A stretch of 64,000 bases of DNA from Apricaphanius iberus. Lineage: Eukaryota; Chordata; Actinopteri; Cyprinodontiformes; Aphaniidae. Positions 8,891 to 20,689 of this stretch are shown here, in pieces; the first letter of the stretch is position 1, and every line of letters starts with the position of its first letter. Position numbers and translations under genes: made by a program. The notes under the pieces are model-generated. The model was not told the DNA's origin and made no database searches. It worked only from the letters and a program-made list of their open reading frames with translations. The stretch covers positions 811,001 through 875,000 of the forward strand of contig JAPXFQ010000344.1 in NCBI GenBank assembly GCA_028564705.1, written 5' to 3'.

Positions 8891-9905
8891 ACAATTACAT
8901 GCATCCAATATTCGGGTTATGGTCAGGTTAAGGTCACTATTTGGGTTTCTGAAACATTCAGAATAACCCCTTTACATGTGTAAGCTTAGAGAGTTACTCC
9001 TGTATACATGGAATTTGTAATCAATTGGCAGATCCCAATGTAAACAGTCACTTTCTTGTAAATCTTACTATCTCGCTACTTTCTGCCATCAACAAAATAC
9101 GTTGGGCCTGATTTATCAATGGTTTGCACCTGTTAAACCAAGACCCGTTTCGATAACACAGCCCTTTATTAATTTAGTTAACCTTATAATTATCAGCTTC
9201 ATATAGATAGACACTTCTTCAGGGTGACACTTGGAAACTTGGAGGCACATTCTGCTTGATTGGGAAGCCACAATCTCATAGGATGTTAGGTCGTTCACTT
9301 GAAGAGGCTTGTCTCCACGGCAACGCACGTTGTAGGAATTTTGCTATCAGTTCAATTTGACCATGACTTAAGTCTACAGTGTCATTCTGTGAGACTAATC
9401 ACAATAATAAAGAACTCAGCACATAGTAACTATGAGTTACAGTTGAATACACAAAAAAGTTTAAATACCAAATGTTCTAAAATACTGTATATGGTCGTAA
9501 TCACAGCTTTTAGAAACAGCTAGATTTAAACAAAGAGCCCCGGGTTCATTTTACATGCTGCAGCATGGTGGAGCAGAAAACCAAGCGTCAGAGCTCCTGG
9601 GTGGAGTGTCCTGCCCAAACCAGGCTTTTATAGAGAATTGTCATCCCCCCAGTAACTTTCCACTTGCTACACACTACAGCAATAATCCCCCAACATTTTA
9701 GAATGTACATAGACTCAGTTCTACCCAGCTTGGTCGCACCTTGAGAGCAAAGCTCCAGGGGGGTTACAGCTCTTGAAGACAAAGTTTTATATTCTAATTT
9801 GTCGTTTTGTTCTTTTGTAGCCTACCTACAAGATTACAGACTTACATTTGGTTGACTTTTCCACCACAATTGTGTTTGTTATTCGCCATTCAGTTATAAC
9901 AAATT
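8891..9905. other. Unassigned DNA inside the split Tc1-like element
   Basis: This interval separates the two halves of the old Tc1-like element. Part of it may be the decayed middle of the transposase and part foreign. No reading frame or known motif stands out. A minus-strand open frame at 9782-9588 has no recognisable similarity. Confidence 0.4.
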
Positions 9906-10068
9906 TGATGTTACAGATATTATAAAATGTACAACGTCACAGTTACTTTGCTGAGTAACTATTGTAATTACTTTTACAGTGTAGTAACTGAGTTACTAAC
10001 TTAATTAATGTTTGGAAACGGTAATTTGTAACTATAACTACTTTTTAAATGTAAGATGCCCAACATTG
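9906..10068. mobile_element. hAT-type element end, degenerate
   Basis: The stretch has repeated GTTACTTT / AGTAACT / GTAATTAC motifs typical of a fish hAT MITE family, and it finishes with GCCCAACATTG at 10058-10068, the complement of a CA(G/A)TGTTGGGC terminus. A complete relative with both ends is at 53429-54137. The partner end was not found on the left, so the element may be truncated. Confidence 0.5.
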
Positions 10069-10097
10069 TCTGCCTCAAGGTTTGATTTCTTTTGCGT

Positions 10098-10395
10098 TCA
10101 AGATGGTTGGTAGTAAGGTGTGGTTATTTGAGTTACAGTTCTATCAGCTCGAAGCAGTCTGGCCATTCTCCTCTGATGTCTGGGTCCAACAAGGCATTTT
10201 GGCCCACAGAACTGCCCCTCACTGGATATTTTCCCCTTTTTAGCCTATTCTTGGTAATGCTAGAGATGGTTGTGTGTGAAAATCTCAATAGATCAGCAGT
10301 TTCTGAACTACTGAGACCGTGCCATGTTCAAAGTCAATAAAATCACCTTTCTTCCCCACTCTGTTTGAACTGCAGCCGATCGTCTTGACCACATT
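10098..10395 (-). pseudogene. Tc1-like transposase, N-terminal remnant
   Basis: The reverse complement follows the start of the same fish Tc1-like transposase seen at 8712-8890: the GGGGAAGAAAGGTGATTT start region, the helix-turn-helix with SETADLLRF-like residues (coding CAGAAACTGCTGATC), and TTCTGTGGGCCAAAATGCC, then GGAGAATGGCCAGACTG and GAGCTGATAGAAC. Indels break the frame. The terminal repeat of the element is at about 10790-10818. Confidence 0.75.
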
Positions 10396-10549
10396 CACAC
10401 TGTTAACTAGTAATGATTATGATGACCTGTCAATTCCATTTTTTCATAGAAAAAAGTGACAGAATTGTATTATTGAAATGATTATAATGTTTAGTTAACA
10501 GTGGAAATGAAGTCATATAATTTATTATAAACAAGTTTTCTGATTTAGT

Positions 10550-10625
10550 GTGGAGCAAAGTGGTTAGTGCAGGTGCTCAGAAAACAAAGGCCCTTTTCTG
10601 AGTTTGAGTCCCATCCCCTCCTTTC
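10550..10625 (+). repeat. tRNA-like SINE head, tentative
   Basis: GTGGAGCAAAGTGGTTAGTG resembles a pol III A box and GAGTTTGAGTCCC a B box, 40-45 bases apart, as in tRNA-derived SINEs. It lies between the transposase remnant and the terminal repeat of the Tc1-like element, so it is probably an insertion. Its 3' end is not clear. Confidence 0.4.
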
Positions 10626-10784
10626 TATTTTGTTGCTTTTTAGCAACCCAAAATGTTTTAAGTGACCCAAAATGTTTATATTTAGTTTACCCAAAAAAAT
10701 CATTTTGTGCTAAATCAAATCAAATCGTGTGGGTGGAAATGATTTATAATATATTTCTTATTTTCATCTAGCAAGTTTTTTTTT

Positions 10785-10818
10785 TGAGTGCATGTCTACA
10801 TGCCTAATAAAGTGGCCA
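10785..10818. repeat. Tc1-like terminal inverted repeat
   Basis: ATGCCTAATAAAGTGGCCAG is the complement of the CTGGCCACTTTATTAGG terminus of the fish Tc1-like family whose coding remnants lie at 8712-10395. The other terminus would be near 8650 but is not recognisable. Confidence 0.65.
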
Positions 10819-12595
10819 GTGACTACATATTGGTGTGTCAGAAGCCCATTGTGCCACTATGTGCCGCCAAGGACTAAGATAATCTGTTCAACTGAGTTCA
10901 GATTTGAAGCATTTTTTGGTATTGCCATGTTTTCCATGTAGTTCTGTGCAAAAAGACTTATGAAATGTTGTTCACTTTTATATGAAAGGGTGTATATTAA
11001 AATCCACCTATAGTTTTAAGCCCTTACACTATGTCCTTCTACAATTACAAGCATAAAATGTCAATTTCTATGACAACTGTGTATTTTGCTGCAGTACACA
11101 TTGTGTAAATCTTAATAGTTATATGCAGTCCAATGAAAACTGAAATATGCATGAAATCTTACCTTCATCACAATTTGCAGTGTATTTCATTTAATAGTTT
11201 GACATGTTTTCATATGATATAAGATTATCATGTAAACCTTGGTGACTCAGATTTGCATCTCAGTTTTTATGTATCTGAAGCCCTTTGTTAAAACATGGTT
11301 TAACAGAATAGCTAATTGAATATGATATGCAAATATACTGCATGGAGGAAGATGCACTGTGTGAGATTATTAAAATGTTTCATGGTTGGTTGCATTGATT
11401 CACTGCACATGTAAGCAGCATGAAATGAGCCAAATTTAAATGTGGTTTCAAGGGAACACAAGCTCAAATGATGATGGGCATACTTCTGGGGAACAAGTTA
11501 ATCTAAAAGAAAACCAAATGCAGCTGTAAAAATGGAGACTATGCCTTTTGACTCCAAAGTAACATTTTCGGTTAAGTTAGATGCAATAATTTTGCAAAAA
11601 GAGAAATAAGTAATATATATTACACCAAGTGGACTTTATCAGAGACAAACAAAGTGAGAAACCGGGGTGCCGGTTAAAATGTGAGTTTTTGTCTGCTAAG
11701 AAGGGTTTCTGGGGCCAGATCTGATAGAAGGGGCTTTTTAAATTACAATAAATTAGGGTTATTAGCATGTAACTGAGTCTAAGTAACATTTTCAAACATA
11801 ATGCTACAGGGACCTTTGTGTCCCTGGTGGATGGTTTACACACCAGAACATGCATACTCTAGTGTTACAGTCCCAACACAGCTGCTTCTAAGCTGTTCTA
11901 CTTTCACACAAAGAGAAATCCACACTTTACAGTAAAAAACACGGACTTTAGATATACAGCAGCTGTAAATGTACATTATACCTCAGCTTCTCCAATGGTA
12001 GAAAAGGTGATAAAATTGTTGCTGAAATGTGCATATTCTCCTATAATAAAATGATAAATGAATAAAAACTGCCCACTGGTGATTAAAGAAAATATATAAC
12101 AACAGAAAATAGGGGAAAAACCCTCAAAATTTACATGCATCATAGGAATTCCCAAACTGGCTTAATGCTCTTGGGTAATAAAAATGTTAATAAAAATGAT
12201 AAGACAAAATAAAATAAAAACTTTAAGATTTCTTGCTAGATGGTTTTACAAATGTTAAAGAAGGTAACTTTAATTATCACATCATGTCACTTTAAAAGCT
12301 GAATCATTTTTGTATATAGTTCACACATGGTTATACCTTGCCTTTATAATATAATAATAAATAAAAATAATAATATATAAAAATATTTAAAAATATATTA
12401 AAAATCATAATAATAAACAATAAAAACCTATTCAAAATCTTAATACATCAACATGATTGAAAAGGAGCAGCGAGAATACATTTTTTTTATTAACTGGTTC
12501 TTTTTTAAACATAAAAAACAAAGATAGATGGTATGTCAGTCAATTACACACAAAATTAAAATACGTTTCATATTTCATCAATTCGTCTCCCTGGT
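10819..12595. other. Unassigned AT-rich interval
   Basis: No gene, RNA or confident repeat is seen. Bases 12340-12430 are a low-complexity A/T run of imperfect ATAATAATAAA units. Confidence 0.5.
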
Positions 12596-12599
12596 AAAC

Positions 12600-13440
12600 A
12601 TCATTCTTCAGTTTCAGAAAGTTTATTGGTCCCACAGGGCAATTAATATGCAGCAAACTTAGAAAAACGTTATGCAAACATGTCACAATCACTGTGTTTC
12701 ACCACAAACATACAGACAATAGTGGAGGCTCCAATGAGCAATAGCCATCACAAATGGACGTCTTTCAAAAGATCTTATGTTACTTCATAAACACACTTCC
12801 TTCAGAATTTAACAGTTCAATGATGGAGAGGACAAAAGAGTTCGAGAAACGATTTGTTTTCCAAAAAGGTACATTAAACGACGTCCTGAGGGCATGAGTG
12901 AAAACTCTGAGCACAGAGCATGGAGAGGCTGAACCAAGATGCATTTAGCCTTTTTTAGCACCTGCTCCTCCAGTAGAGACTGTAGGTCTTTTTGTTTAAC
13001 TGTGATAATTTTAGAGCAGATGTTGACAATGTTTTGTAGTTTATTTTTCTCCTTCACAGCTAAACCCTTGTACCAACACATGAATGAAAAACGTTAGAGG
13101 CTCTCCATGAAGCAACAGTAACAACTGCAGAGAATCATTTTATTTACATTAAAAGAGTTCAGTGTCCTTAAAGAAAGATTCTCCGCTGATCACATTTAAA
13201 AATAGAGTCTGTATTTGTGTCAAACCGCATCCTCAATCCAAGTCCCAAGATATTTTTACTTCTCCACCAGATCAACCGCTTCACCATGAATTACATTGCT
13301 GCTCACGTTTAAGTCACGATGGCTTCTGTCGCACCATTCAACAAACTGACAACGCAGGTCCATGGTTAATTTCAGATCCTGAAAGTCTCATACATTCAAA
13401 ATATTCTGTTTTTTATGCATCTTCTCAGACTGAAAAATAT
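12600..13440 (-). pseudogene. Rex1/Babar-like LINE, C-terminal part of ORF2
   Basis: Minus-strand translation gives a LINE protein end: QFVEWCDRSHRDLNVSS near 13345, KYLGTWIEDAV near 13250, TLNSFNVNKMIL near 13150, then CWYKGLAVKEKNKLQNIVNI and LMPSGRR with FGKQIVSRTLL near 12850. This is the WYGNLSVKDKNKLxxIV… PSGRRY… family of ends seen also at 59562-59780. The 3' UTR lies toward 12600 and contains GAAACTGAA/AAAGTTTATTGG-type tail sequence. Stops and frameshifts make it dead. Confidence 0.75.
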
Positions 13441-14324
13441 TTGCACTTATCTTCAACTCATTATGTAATAAATTCCAAAATTTAGCATAAGATACTAAAT
13501 GCAGCTCTGCTTTAAATTAGTCCTCATAGATTAACAAACAAAGAATTAAATTGATTTACTAATCTATACATGTTTTCAATCACTTTCATATTTTCATTAA
13601 TGACCTGTTTGGGCGGGACTGTGGACGCAGAGCTATTGCCTATGACACCATTGAAATTTCCTTTTATATTAATTTTGCTTTCTTTGACATTTTTGTTATA
13701 ACATTCTCTCTTAGCTCAGGATAAACAGTGTGTCAAAAGTATAAAATCAATTTTATAATAGCATAAATTTGAGAACTTTTGGCAGAACTACTATGTATTT
13801 TTTGTGCCCTTCAACATTTAAAGGATTGTATTATTGTGGTTCGATTTAGATACATGAATCCTTGTAGACAATGCAAACACTTGGCATCTGTCTTTTATAT
13901 CCTTCCTTTGAAAATGTTCTAGCACTCTCTGCACAAGCAGTCCTACATCCACCCACTGCTTTTGAGTTCTGCTCCATGTGTTTGTCCTTGAAAACAAGCC
14001 AAGATGATTCTTCCATCTCGTGTGAAGTTTTTTCTCTTTTTTAACCCCAGAAAACTTATGCATGATGGACTTATAGAGAATTTGCCACAAGGAGAAATGT
14101 AATATACCTATCATCTAATTAATTTGAATCTAATTAATGCTTAATCAACTTGAATCACATTAAATCATTTAATGTCTTTTCAAAATATTTTAAAGAGAAT
14201 TTAAATTCTGTAAAAGATGATCATTGGAAGTTAGTCTCAGTGTAGATTACTGATGGTAAATGTGATTATTTTTACTAAATCAAGTCTGAATGAGTCACTA
14301 ACAAAAATTTATCTGTTTTTTATG
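13441..14324. other. Unassigned interval
   Basis: AT-rich and without recognisable gene or repeat. A 98-codon minus-strand frame at 14114-13818 shows no family features. Confidence 0.45.
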
Positions 14325-14382
14325 GGATTAATATCCTGTCATGATTCAAAACTGAAAATAAAGTTCTGAAAGGTTGAAACTA

Positions 14383-16009
14383 CACTCAACAAAAATATAA
14401 ACGCAACACCTTTGTTTCTGCTCCCATTTTTCATGAGATGGACTTAAATATCTCAAATTCATTCCAGATACACAATATTACCATTTCTCTCAAACATTGT
14501 TCACAAATCAGTCTAAATGTGTGATAGTGAGCACTTCTGCTTTGCTGAGATAATCCATCCCACCTCACAAGTGTGCCACATCAAGATGCTGATCTGACAT
14601 GATGATTAGTGCACAGGTGTACCTTATACTGCCCACAATAAAAGGCCACCCTGGAATGTGCAGTTTTTTGCTTTATTGGGGGTCTGGGGACTCAGAACCG
14701 GTCAGTATCTGGTGTGACCACCATTTGCCTCATGCAGTGCAACACATCTTCTTCGCATAGAGTTTATCAGATTGTCAATTGTGGCCTGTGGAATGTTGGT
14801 CCACTCCTTTTCAATGGCTGTGCGAAGTGGTTGGATATTAGTGGGAACTGGTACACGCTGTCGTATACGCCGGTCAAGCACATCCCAAACATGCTCAATG
14901 ACATGTCCAGTGAGTATGCTGGCCATGCAAGAACTGGGACATTTTCAGCTTCCAAGAATTGTGTGCAGATCCTTGCAACATGGAGCCGTGCATTATCTTG
15001 CTGAAACATGAGGTGATGTTCATGGATGTATGGCACAACAATGGGCCTCAGGATCTCATTATGGTATCTCTTTGCATTCAAAATGCCATCAATAAAATGC
15101 ACCTGTGTTCTTCGTCCATAACAGATGCCTGCCCATACCATAACCCCACCACCACCATGGGCCACTCCATCCACAACATTGACATCAGCAAAGCGCTCAC
15201 CCACACGACGCCACACACGCTGTCTGCCATCTGCCCGGAACAATGTAAACCGAGATTCATCCGTGAAGAGAACACCTCTCCAACTTGCCAGAGGCCATCG
15301 AATGTGAGCAATCACCTACTCAAGTCTGTTACGGCGACGAGCTGGAGTCAGGTAAAGACCCCGATGAGGACGACGAGCATGCAGTTGAACTTCCCTGAGA
15401 TGGTTTCTGACAGTTTGCGCAGAAATTGTTTGGTCATGCAAACCAATTGTTTCAGCAGCTGTCTGAGTGGCTGGTCTCAGACGATCTTGTTGGTGAACCT
15501 GCTGGATGTGGAGGTCCTGGTCTGGTGTGGTTACACGTGGTCTGCGGTTGTGAGGCCGGTTGGATGTACTGACATATTCTCTGAAACGCCTTTGGGGACG
15601 GCTTATGGTGGAGAAATGAACATTCAATGCACGAGCAACAGATCTGGTTGACATTCCTGCTGTCAGCATGCCAATTGCACGCTCCCTCAATGCTTGTGGC
15701 ATCTGTGGCATTTTGCTGCGAGACAAAGCTGCACATTCCAGGGTGGCCTTTTATCATGGGCAGTATAAGGTACACCTGTGCACTAATCATGATGTCAGTT
15801 CAGCATCTTGATGTGGCACACCTGTGAGGTGGGATGGATTATCTCAGCAAAGCGGAAGTGCTCACTATCACACATTTAGACTGATTTGTGAACAACCTTT
15901 GAGAGAAATGGTAATATTGTGTATCTGGAATGAATTTGAGATCTTTGAGTCCATCTCATGAAAAATTGGAGCAGAAACAAAGGTGTTGCGTTTATATTTT
16001 TGTTGAGTG
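14383..16009 (-). mobile_element. Tc1-like transposon with 281-bp inverted repeats
   Basis: The element begins CACTCAACAAAAATATAAAC and ends with its complement, with a TA on each side (14381-14382 and 16010-16011), the standard Tc1/mariner target duplication. The inverted repeats at 14383-14663 and 15729-16009 are each 281 bases and differ at few positions. Between them lies a minus-strand transposase frame. The element sits inside the left inverted repeat of the outer transposon, so it arrived later. Two inactivating changes in the transposase are visible. Confidence 0.95.
14702..15726 (-). pseudogene. Tc1-like DD34E transposase with two lesions
   Basis: The enzyme cuts at the element ends and inserts at TA. 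The N-terminal half (15726-15316) has a paired-type helix-turn-helix, with ALRERAIGMLTAGMSTRSVA and a second HTH around RPATQTAAETIGLH. It ends RRRNRLE and then a TAG at 15316-15318 where the family has tryptophan (TGG), a single-base nonsense change. The same frame continues with AHIRWPLASWRG, FTDESRF (first aspartate), GGGGVMVWAGI and FQQDNARLH (second aspartate). About four bases are missing near 14897-14902, after which another frame gives IEHVWDVLDRRIRQRVPV (glutamate, 34 residues after the second aspartate) to the end at 14702. Allowing for the deletion the length is about 342 residues, full size for Tc1. The expected start ATG reads TTG; the next ATG is five codons in. Confidence 0.92.
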
Positions 16010-16333
16010 TAAGTGTTCGAAAACTCAAAATCGTACAAAATAAAGTTTTGTAAGATCGACTGTACGTCAGCAGACAGCAAAGCATTGGCCAAGAGCAGAA
16101 GGCCCTCCATCCAGGATTTTTTTAAACTTGCGAGGCTTCATTTTCGTTCAGTCTGAGTTTCGGAGTTTCAGAGAGAAGCTGCGTGACAACGCTGACACAA
16201 ATAACGTGAGTTGCAAGCTCGCAACTTTGTGGGTGTATCTCCGCAAAGTGGGTGTTGTGAACTAGTCTCTGAAAAAAAAGTCTGCAATAGGAGTGTAAAT
16301 GTAATGTAATATAGTAAGTTTTGCCCTTTCGAA

Positions 16334-16825
16334 CCTCAGTTTTCAGAGTTTCAAAACTTTTTTTCTTCTATTCGCACACCAGTTTTCAGATCACCATTTA
16401 TAAGGTTTCAAATCTGGAAAACAAACTATACACTGGGAGAACAGTGACAAATTCAAAACTATGAAAAAATTATTGCACAACAACGTAAAAAAGAGTGTTG
16501 TACTTCTGAAGAAGGAAAACTCAAAAACAAAATTATGTTTGCAGAGATTTGTTTTTCTTTTTACCACTTTGCAACCCTGCAAACCTCTGTTTTCAGAGTT
16601 TCACAACTTTTTTTCACACATTCGCAAAACAGTTTTCAGATCACCATTTACAAGGTTTCAAACCTGGAAAACAAACTAATGTAGTGGGAGAACACTGACA
16701 AATTTGAAACTCTGATAAATTGTTTGCGCAACATCGTAATTTTCTTTTTGCAGTTCTGAAAAAGGAAATCTCAAAAACAACACGTTTGCAGAGATATTTT
16801 TATTTTTTTACATTTTGCGAGCTTG
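16334..16825. repeat. Two-unit tandem repeat, period about 248
   Basis: CAGTTTTCAGATCACCATTT, GGAAAACAAACTA, GGGAGAACA and CTCAAAAACAA each occur twice, about 245-250 bases apart (for example CCTCAGTTTTCAG at 16334 and CCTCTGTTTTCAG at 16584). The units diverge by scattered substitutions. It forms the core of the outer long-TIR element. Confidence 0.8.
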
Positions 16826-16959
16826 CAAATCTTATTTTTCGATCTTGCAAAACTTTTTTTTTTAAGATTTTGAGTTTCAAACACTTAGTTTCAACCTTTC
16901 AGAACTTTATTTTCAGTTTTGAATCATGGCAGGATATTAATCCTATATCATATCGGTAG

Positions 16960-17115
16960 AAGGATGCTGAGGTTGGAGCCACCAGGCAGAGAGGAAGACC
17001 AAAAGGGAGATTTATGGATGTGGTGAAAGAGGTGATAAACTTAGTTGGTCTGAGGGTATAAGATGCAGTTTGATGAGCCCAGAAGAGAAAAACTAAAAGA
17101 GAAGAGAAGGATTAA
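16960..17115 (+). pseudogene. RTE-type LINE, C-terminal remnant
   Basis: The plus strand reads RRMLRLEPPG, then after a frameshift GRPKGRFMDVVKEVINLVGL, matching the arginine-rich end of RTE-clade ORF2 (the RRGRPKxRFMDVVKEDMKxVGV region that precedes the last CGDP residues). Only about 50 residues remain. Confidence 0.65.
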
Positions 17116-19229
17116 GATTTAAGCAGTAATCAAACTAGGGTCTTCCCATTATGAATGCATTTCAATTATTTTTATTTTTGTTATAGTTCAGATTTAAAAA
17201 CCATTGTTGTTAAAGCATGACATCAGACTACATTCTGTGTCACTCTCACCCAGCCTTCAGAGTAATTAATTCTCAGGACCATACTTTGTATGGAGTGTCA
17301 TCCTAAAATATCTAATCTGATCTTGACGGAGTGGAAAGTGAAATCGTGAAAAGGAATTAAAGCTAATTCATTAAAGCCACTGACCCAAGAAGAATTAACC
17401 AGTGGCCTGGAATAACCAAGTATGCGTGAACCATCAAATATTAGCAAGGTGCTTACCGCTCTAAAGGTGCTACAAGGGGAAAAGGTTGAGACAACTTTTT
17501 TTTGCTCAGGCATCAGAATAATATTGTTTTTATCCTTTTAGATAGACTTACCCTCCTATAAAAAACAAAGACAGATTTTAAGTTATTTTTTATCATATGT
17601 TGTAAATTAAATTATTACTATTTAAGGAGAAAAACGTTTTGGACATTCATTTCTGAATAATTATTAGTCAACTAGTAAATAAGGTAATGCTAATGTTAAA
17701 GCCTATACAGAATGAATAACTGATGAGTGACCAGCAAATGACATACTGCATGTTTTAAATGCACAAGCACAAGAAGAGTACCTCAACAAGTACAATAAAA
17801 TGACAAATGAGCTGCAGGACATATTTGGACTAAGATGCTGAAAAAGCACTAAAGCACATTAATTTTCATTTAATCGACTCAGAGACTTGCTAGAAGCTTA
17901 ATATTCATTTACCTGTCATGGAGAGGTTAACCTATTAGGACTTATTAGAACTATCGGAGTGTGCTGTTCCACATATATAGAAATGCCTCTTAATATTTAC
18001 ACCATAAAACAGGTTGCTTATAAAATGTTGAGATTTTATGCCAGGTTTTGTATCTTTGCCCTTAATGCTCTAACCGTGTGTTAATTGATGACCTTGCCAC
18101 ATCGGTCTGCTTAGCCAGTGAATGATCAACGTAATCGGCAAGATCATTATTAGCAAGATCAGTAGTTCATCCACTTCTATTCAATGCCATTCATCACATC
18201 AAGATTTAATTGGATTGCTAATTGATGTGTAGAAACCCATGTAATTGCACTAAAAGCCACTTTCAGCTAGCCTGCCATGCACGAAAGGGGAGAATAGGTG
18301 GGGAGAACGAGTAGGTGAGGTGTGGGTGGCTGGAGGACATGTAAAACAGTCTAACTAACATAAGGTGATCGTTCAAATGTAAACACCCTCTAAAATATTA
18401 GCGTACCATTGCAACATATTTTCTTGTAAAGCTATTGCTAAATCACAAATTCAAAGCACAATGGCTCTCTTTTAATGATAAGAGAGGGAACGAAATCAAA
18501 GATTACCTTCGTTTTTAATGTAGTCTGTTAGAATTACACAAGTTAACTGATGGCATGCAGTTTAAATTAACATGGTCGATCAACCACATAATGGATCTCA
18601 ATGAGACGCCATTCAGACTGGAACTAAAGGATCCTTGATGTGGCAGCTAGATAAAACAGAAATCTAATCTCAATTAGGAACAAGTTATTTTCATTACAGT
18701 CTTGTACCCCCACTAAAACCACTCACATTCAGGAAGAAAACATGCAGTACTCAGTTTTAATAGTTTCACCGTCATTTCTTATGTTCATGACTCCTATACC
18801 AGAAACAGATTGGGGTGTTTGGGCAGTTGCACTTCAAAGCCAAAGCAAGATTTATTGAGTGCAGAGACAGATCGGCCTTCATAGGAATCTTTTTAATAAA
18901 ATTTTATTGATTAATTTACCTGTACTCCACACCTAAAGTTAAAAGATGTCCGCACATCTGCACCAAATGGTCAGAGATTTAAATTTTAATCTGTAAAAAT
19001 GACACAGACACAGTCTACATATTTTTCCGTCACCATTCTAGCAATCCAGACAAATATAGAAAATATTTGGTTAACGTATCATCTGTGTAGCACATTTCAG
19101 TATCTGATGGATCCAGAGGGTCAGAATTGTAGATGTTTATTTTCAAAGTCGAATTCTGTCAAGTTGTCTCAATTTATGTAGGATTTTTGTGTGACAAAAC
19201 TAAATGGAACGAGAGTAAGAAGGCTATTT
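17116..19229. other. Unassigned interval
   Basis: No gene or confident repeat. Bases 18060-18290 are non-repetitive and dense in ATTA/TAAT homeodomain-type core motifs; a conserved noncoding element is possible but cannot be shown from one genome. Confidence 0.45.
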
Positions 19230-19400
19230 CTTAAATGTAGGAATAGAAACTACAGATAATTGAGAAAAAATGTAAGGAGTAGAAGTAAAAAGTGGTACAA
19301 TAGATAATTATTCCAGTCAAGTATAAATACCCAAAATGTCTACTTAAGTAAGGTAACAAAGTATTTATACTTTGTTACTTAACAGCTTTGTTGTTGAGTG
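19230..19400. mobile_element. hAT-type MITE remnant
   Basis: The stretch GGAGTAGAAGTAAAAAGTGG, ATACCCAAAATGTCTACTTA and ACAAAGTATTTATACTTTGT matches a common fish hAT-derived repeat whose end reads GTACTTTGTTACTT. No intact terminus is visible. Confidence 0.45.
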
Positions 19401-20689
19401 GGTATTATGATTTTTATGGGACTTTCAAGGTCAATAAAATATATTAACCTCTTTTCTATGTGATGTTTAGGTACTGTTGTTCATTACAGGAATTAAATTT
19501 TGATTACCTTGGTGTTTTACCATGTTTCCTGTGCTTTCTGAGGTCAGTTAGTTTACTTAATCCCAGTGTTTGCTTTGTATTCAATCTGTGTGAAGTAGTG
19601 TGTGTGCACCATTTATCCCACAGTGAGGAAATCAGTGCACTATGTGTGTATACGGTTTTCAGTGGAGCTGCAGCATGGGGAATGCTCTGTATATGCCAGT
19701 CAGGATCAGCTGATGCCAGACTTTGACAATATGATTGATATAAACATAACAGAGTTGTTTTGATGAAGGAATAAAAATGTTTACTGGCAATAAAATTACT
19801 GATGAACAGAATATAGTTTATTTCATGTTCTATGTATGAACCTTCTTAGGCTTTAATATATTATTGTACATTCATGTTGTCAGGTTAAAAAGTGAAAATG
19901 TAAAATCTAAGTAAACCCCAGGCTTTTTTTGTTCCTTTTTCTTTTCTTCTTGAGAAATACTTACTCCGTTACTTTTTGTTGAGAACTGTCTTAACAGTAT
20001 TGGAAAAACTGAAGCAGAGAGAAGAAACATATACAGTAAAGAGCAGTAAACTTGGACAGCCGCAAATGTCAAGATCAGCTTCGATGTTTAATCCGGCAAA
20101 AATCATATTATCAAATATTTGCTGCGCCTGTAGACTTTCCTCTGTGTCAGTTTTCGCCCAGTCGCTCCTTGTCAGTGTCAGACTTAACAAGGCAAGCAAA
20201 CTGCCCACAGCCAACGGCCTGTCAGGTGCAGCATATCTTTACCTCATGGGGCAACAAAGTCAATCTGTGCTGACAAATGCTTACTGTTGCTCTGCCAGTC
20301 TGGTCATAACCCAGAATGAGAGATGGACAAAAGAGGGAACCACCACTCTGCCAAGTGAAATTAAAACAAATCATCAGCTCGGCTGATGTCAACTCAGCAG
20401 AACAACAAGAAGTGGATTCAAAAAAGCAAACATTTAAGTGGTTACTGCTGTCTTGTGTTGTGGTGTTTGACCTTTAATATTTATTTCATTACATGGTGTC
20501 ATTTAGGAATAATGTATGACGTGAACAGAGTCAAATAGAACTACACAAGGGGTACCGCTTAAAGTTGACATTACCAACTCCAACATTTGTCAAGAGCCCA
20601 TGGTGGTGGTGTTGTGGGGGTATGAATTATGGCCACGAATACTTGTTTCAAAATCTACCTGTATTTGAAGAAAACTATAGACCTGATAG
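19401..20689. other. Unassigned interval
   Basis: No recognisable gene. A plus-strand frame of 136 codons at 19976-20386 overlaps a minus-strand frame; neither shows known motifs. TACTTACTCCGTTACTTTTTG near 19960 could be a further hAT-type end. Confidence 0.4.

Larger units (their letters stand above)
14325..16943. mobile_element. Outer long-TIR transposon, unclassified, split by a Tc1-like element
   Basis: GGATTAATATCCTG at 14325 begins an arm whose reverse complement ends at 16943. With the inner Tc1 removed, the left arm (14325-14382 joined to 16012-16060) matches the complement of about 16840-16943 nearly throughout, including TCATGATTCAAAACTGAAAA, AAAGTTCTGAAAGGTTGAAA and AACTCAAAATC. 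The outer element without the insert is about 990 bases and has no transposase frame, so it is non-autonomous. Its middle holds a two-unit tandem repeat (16334-16825). The terminus GGATTAATATCC is itself a palindrome. I cannot assign it to a superfamily and do not see a clear target duplication. Confidence 0.75.

Noticed and set aside
9105..9160. A possible MITE end with GGGCCTGATTTATCAATGG
   Set aside because: The word resembles a family of transposon ends, but no complementary end was found within 2 kb, so I did not list it as an element.
14959..15651. A 230-codon plus-strand frame
   Set aside because: It is antisense to the Tc1-like transposase, which has conserved catalytic and DNA-binding motifs on the minus strand.
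16391..16959. Several phenylalanine-rich frames of 60-80 codons on both strands
   Set aside because: They come from the T/A-rich tandem core of the long-TIR element, appear on both strands, and have no domain.
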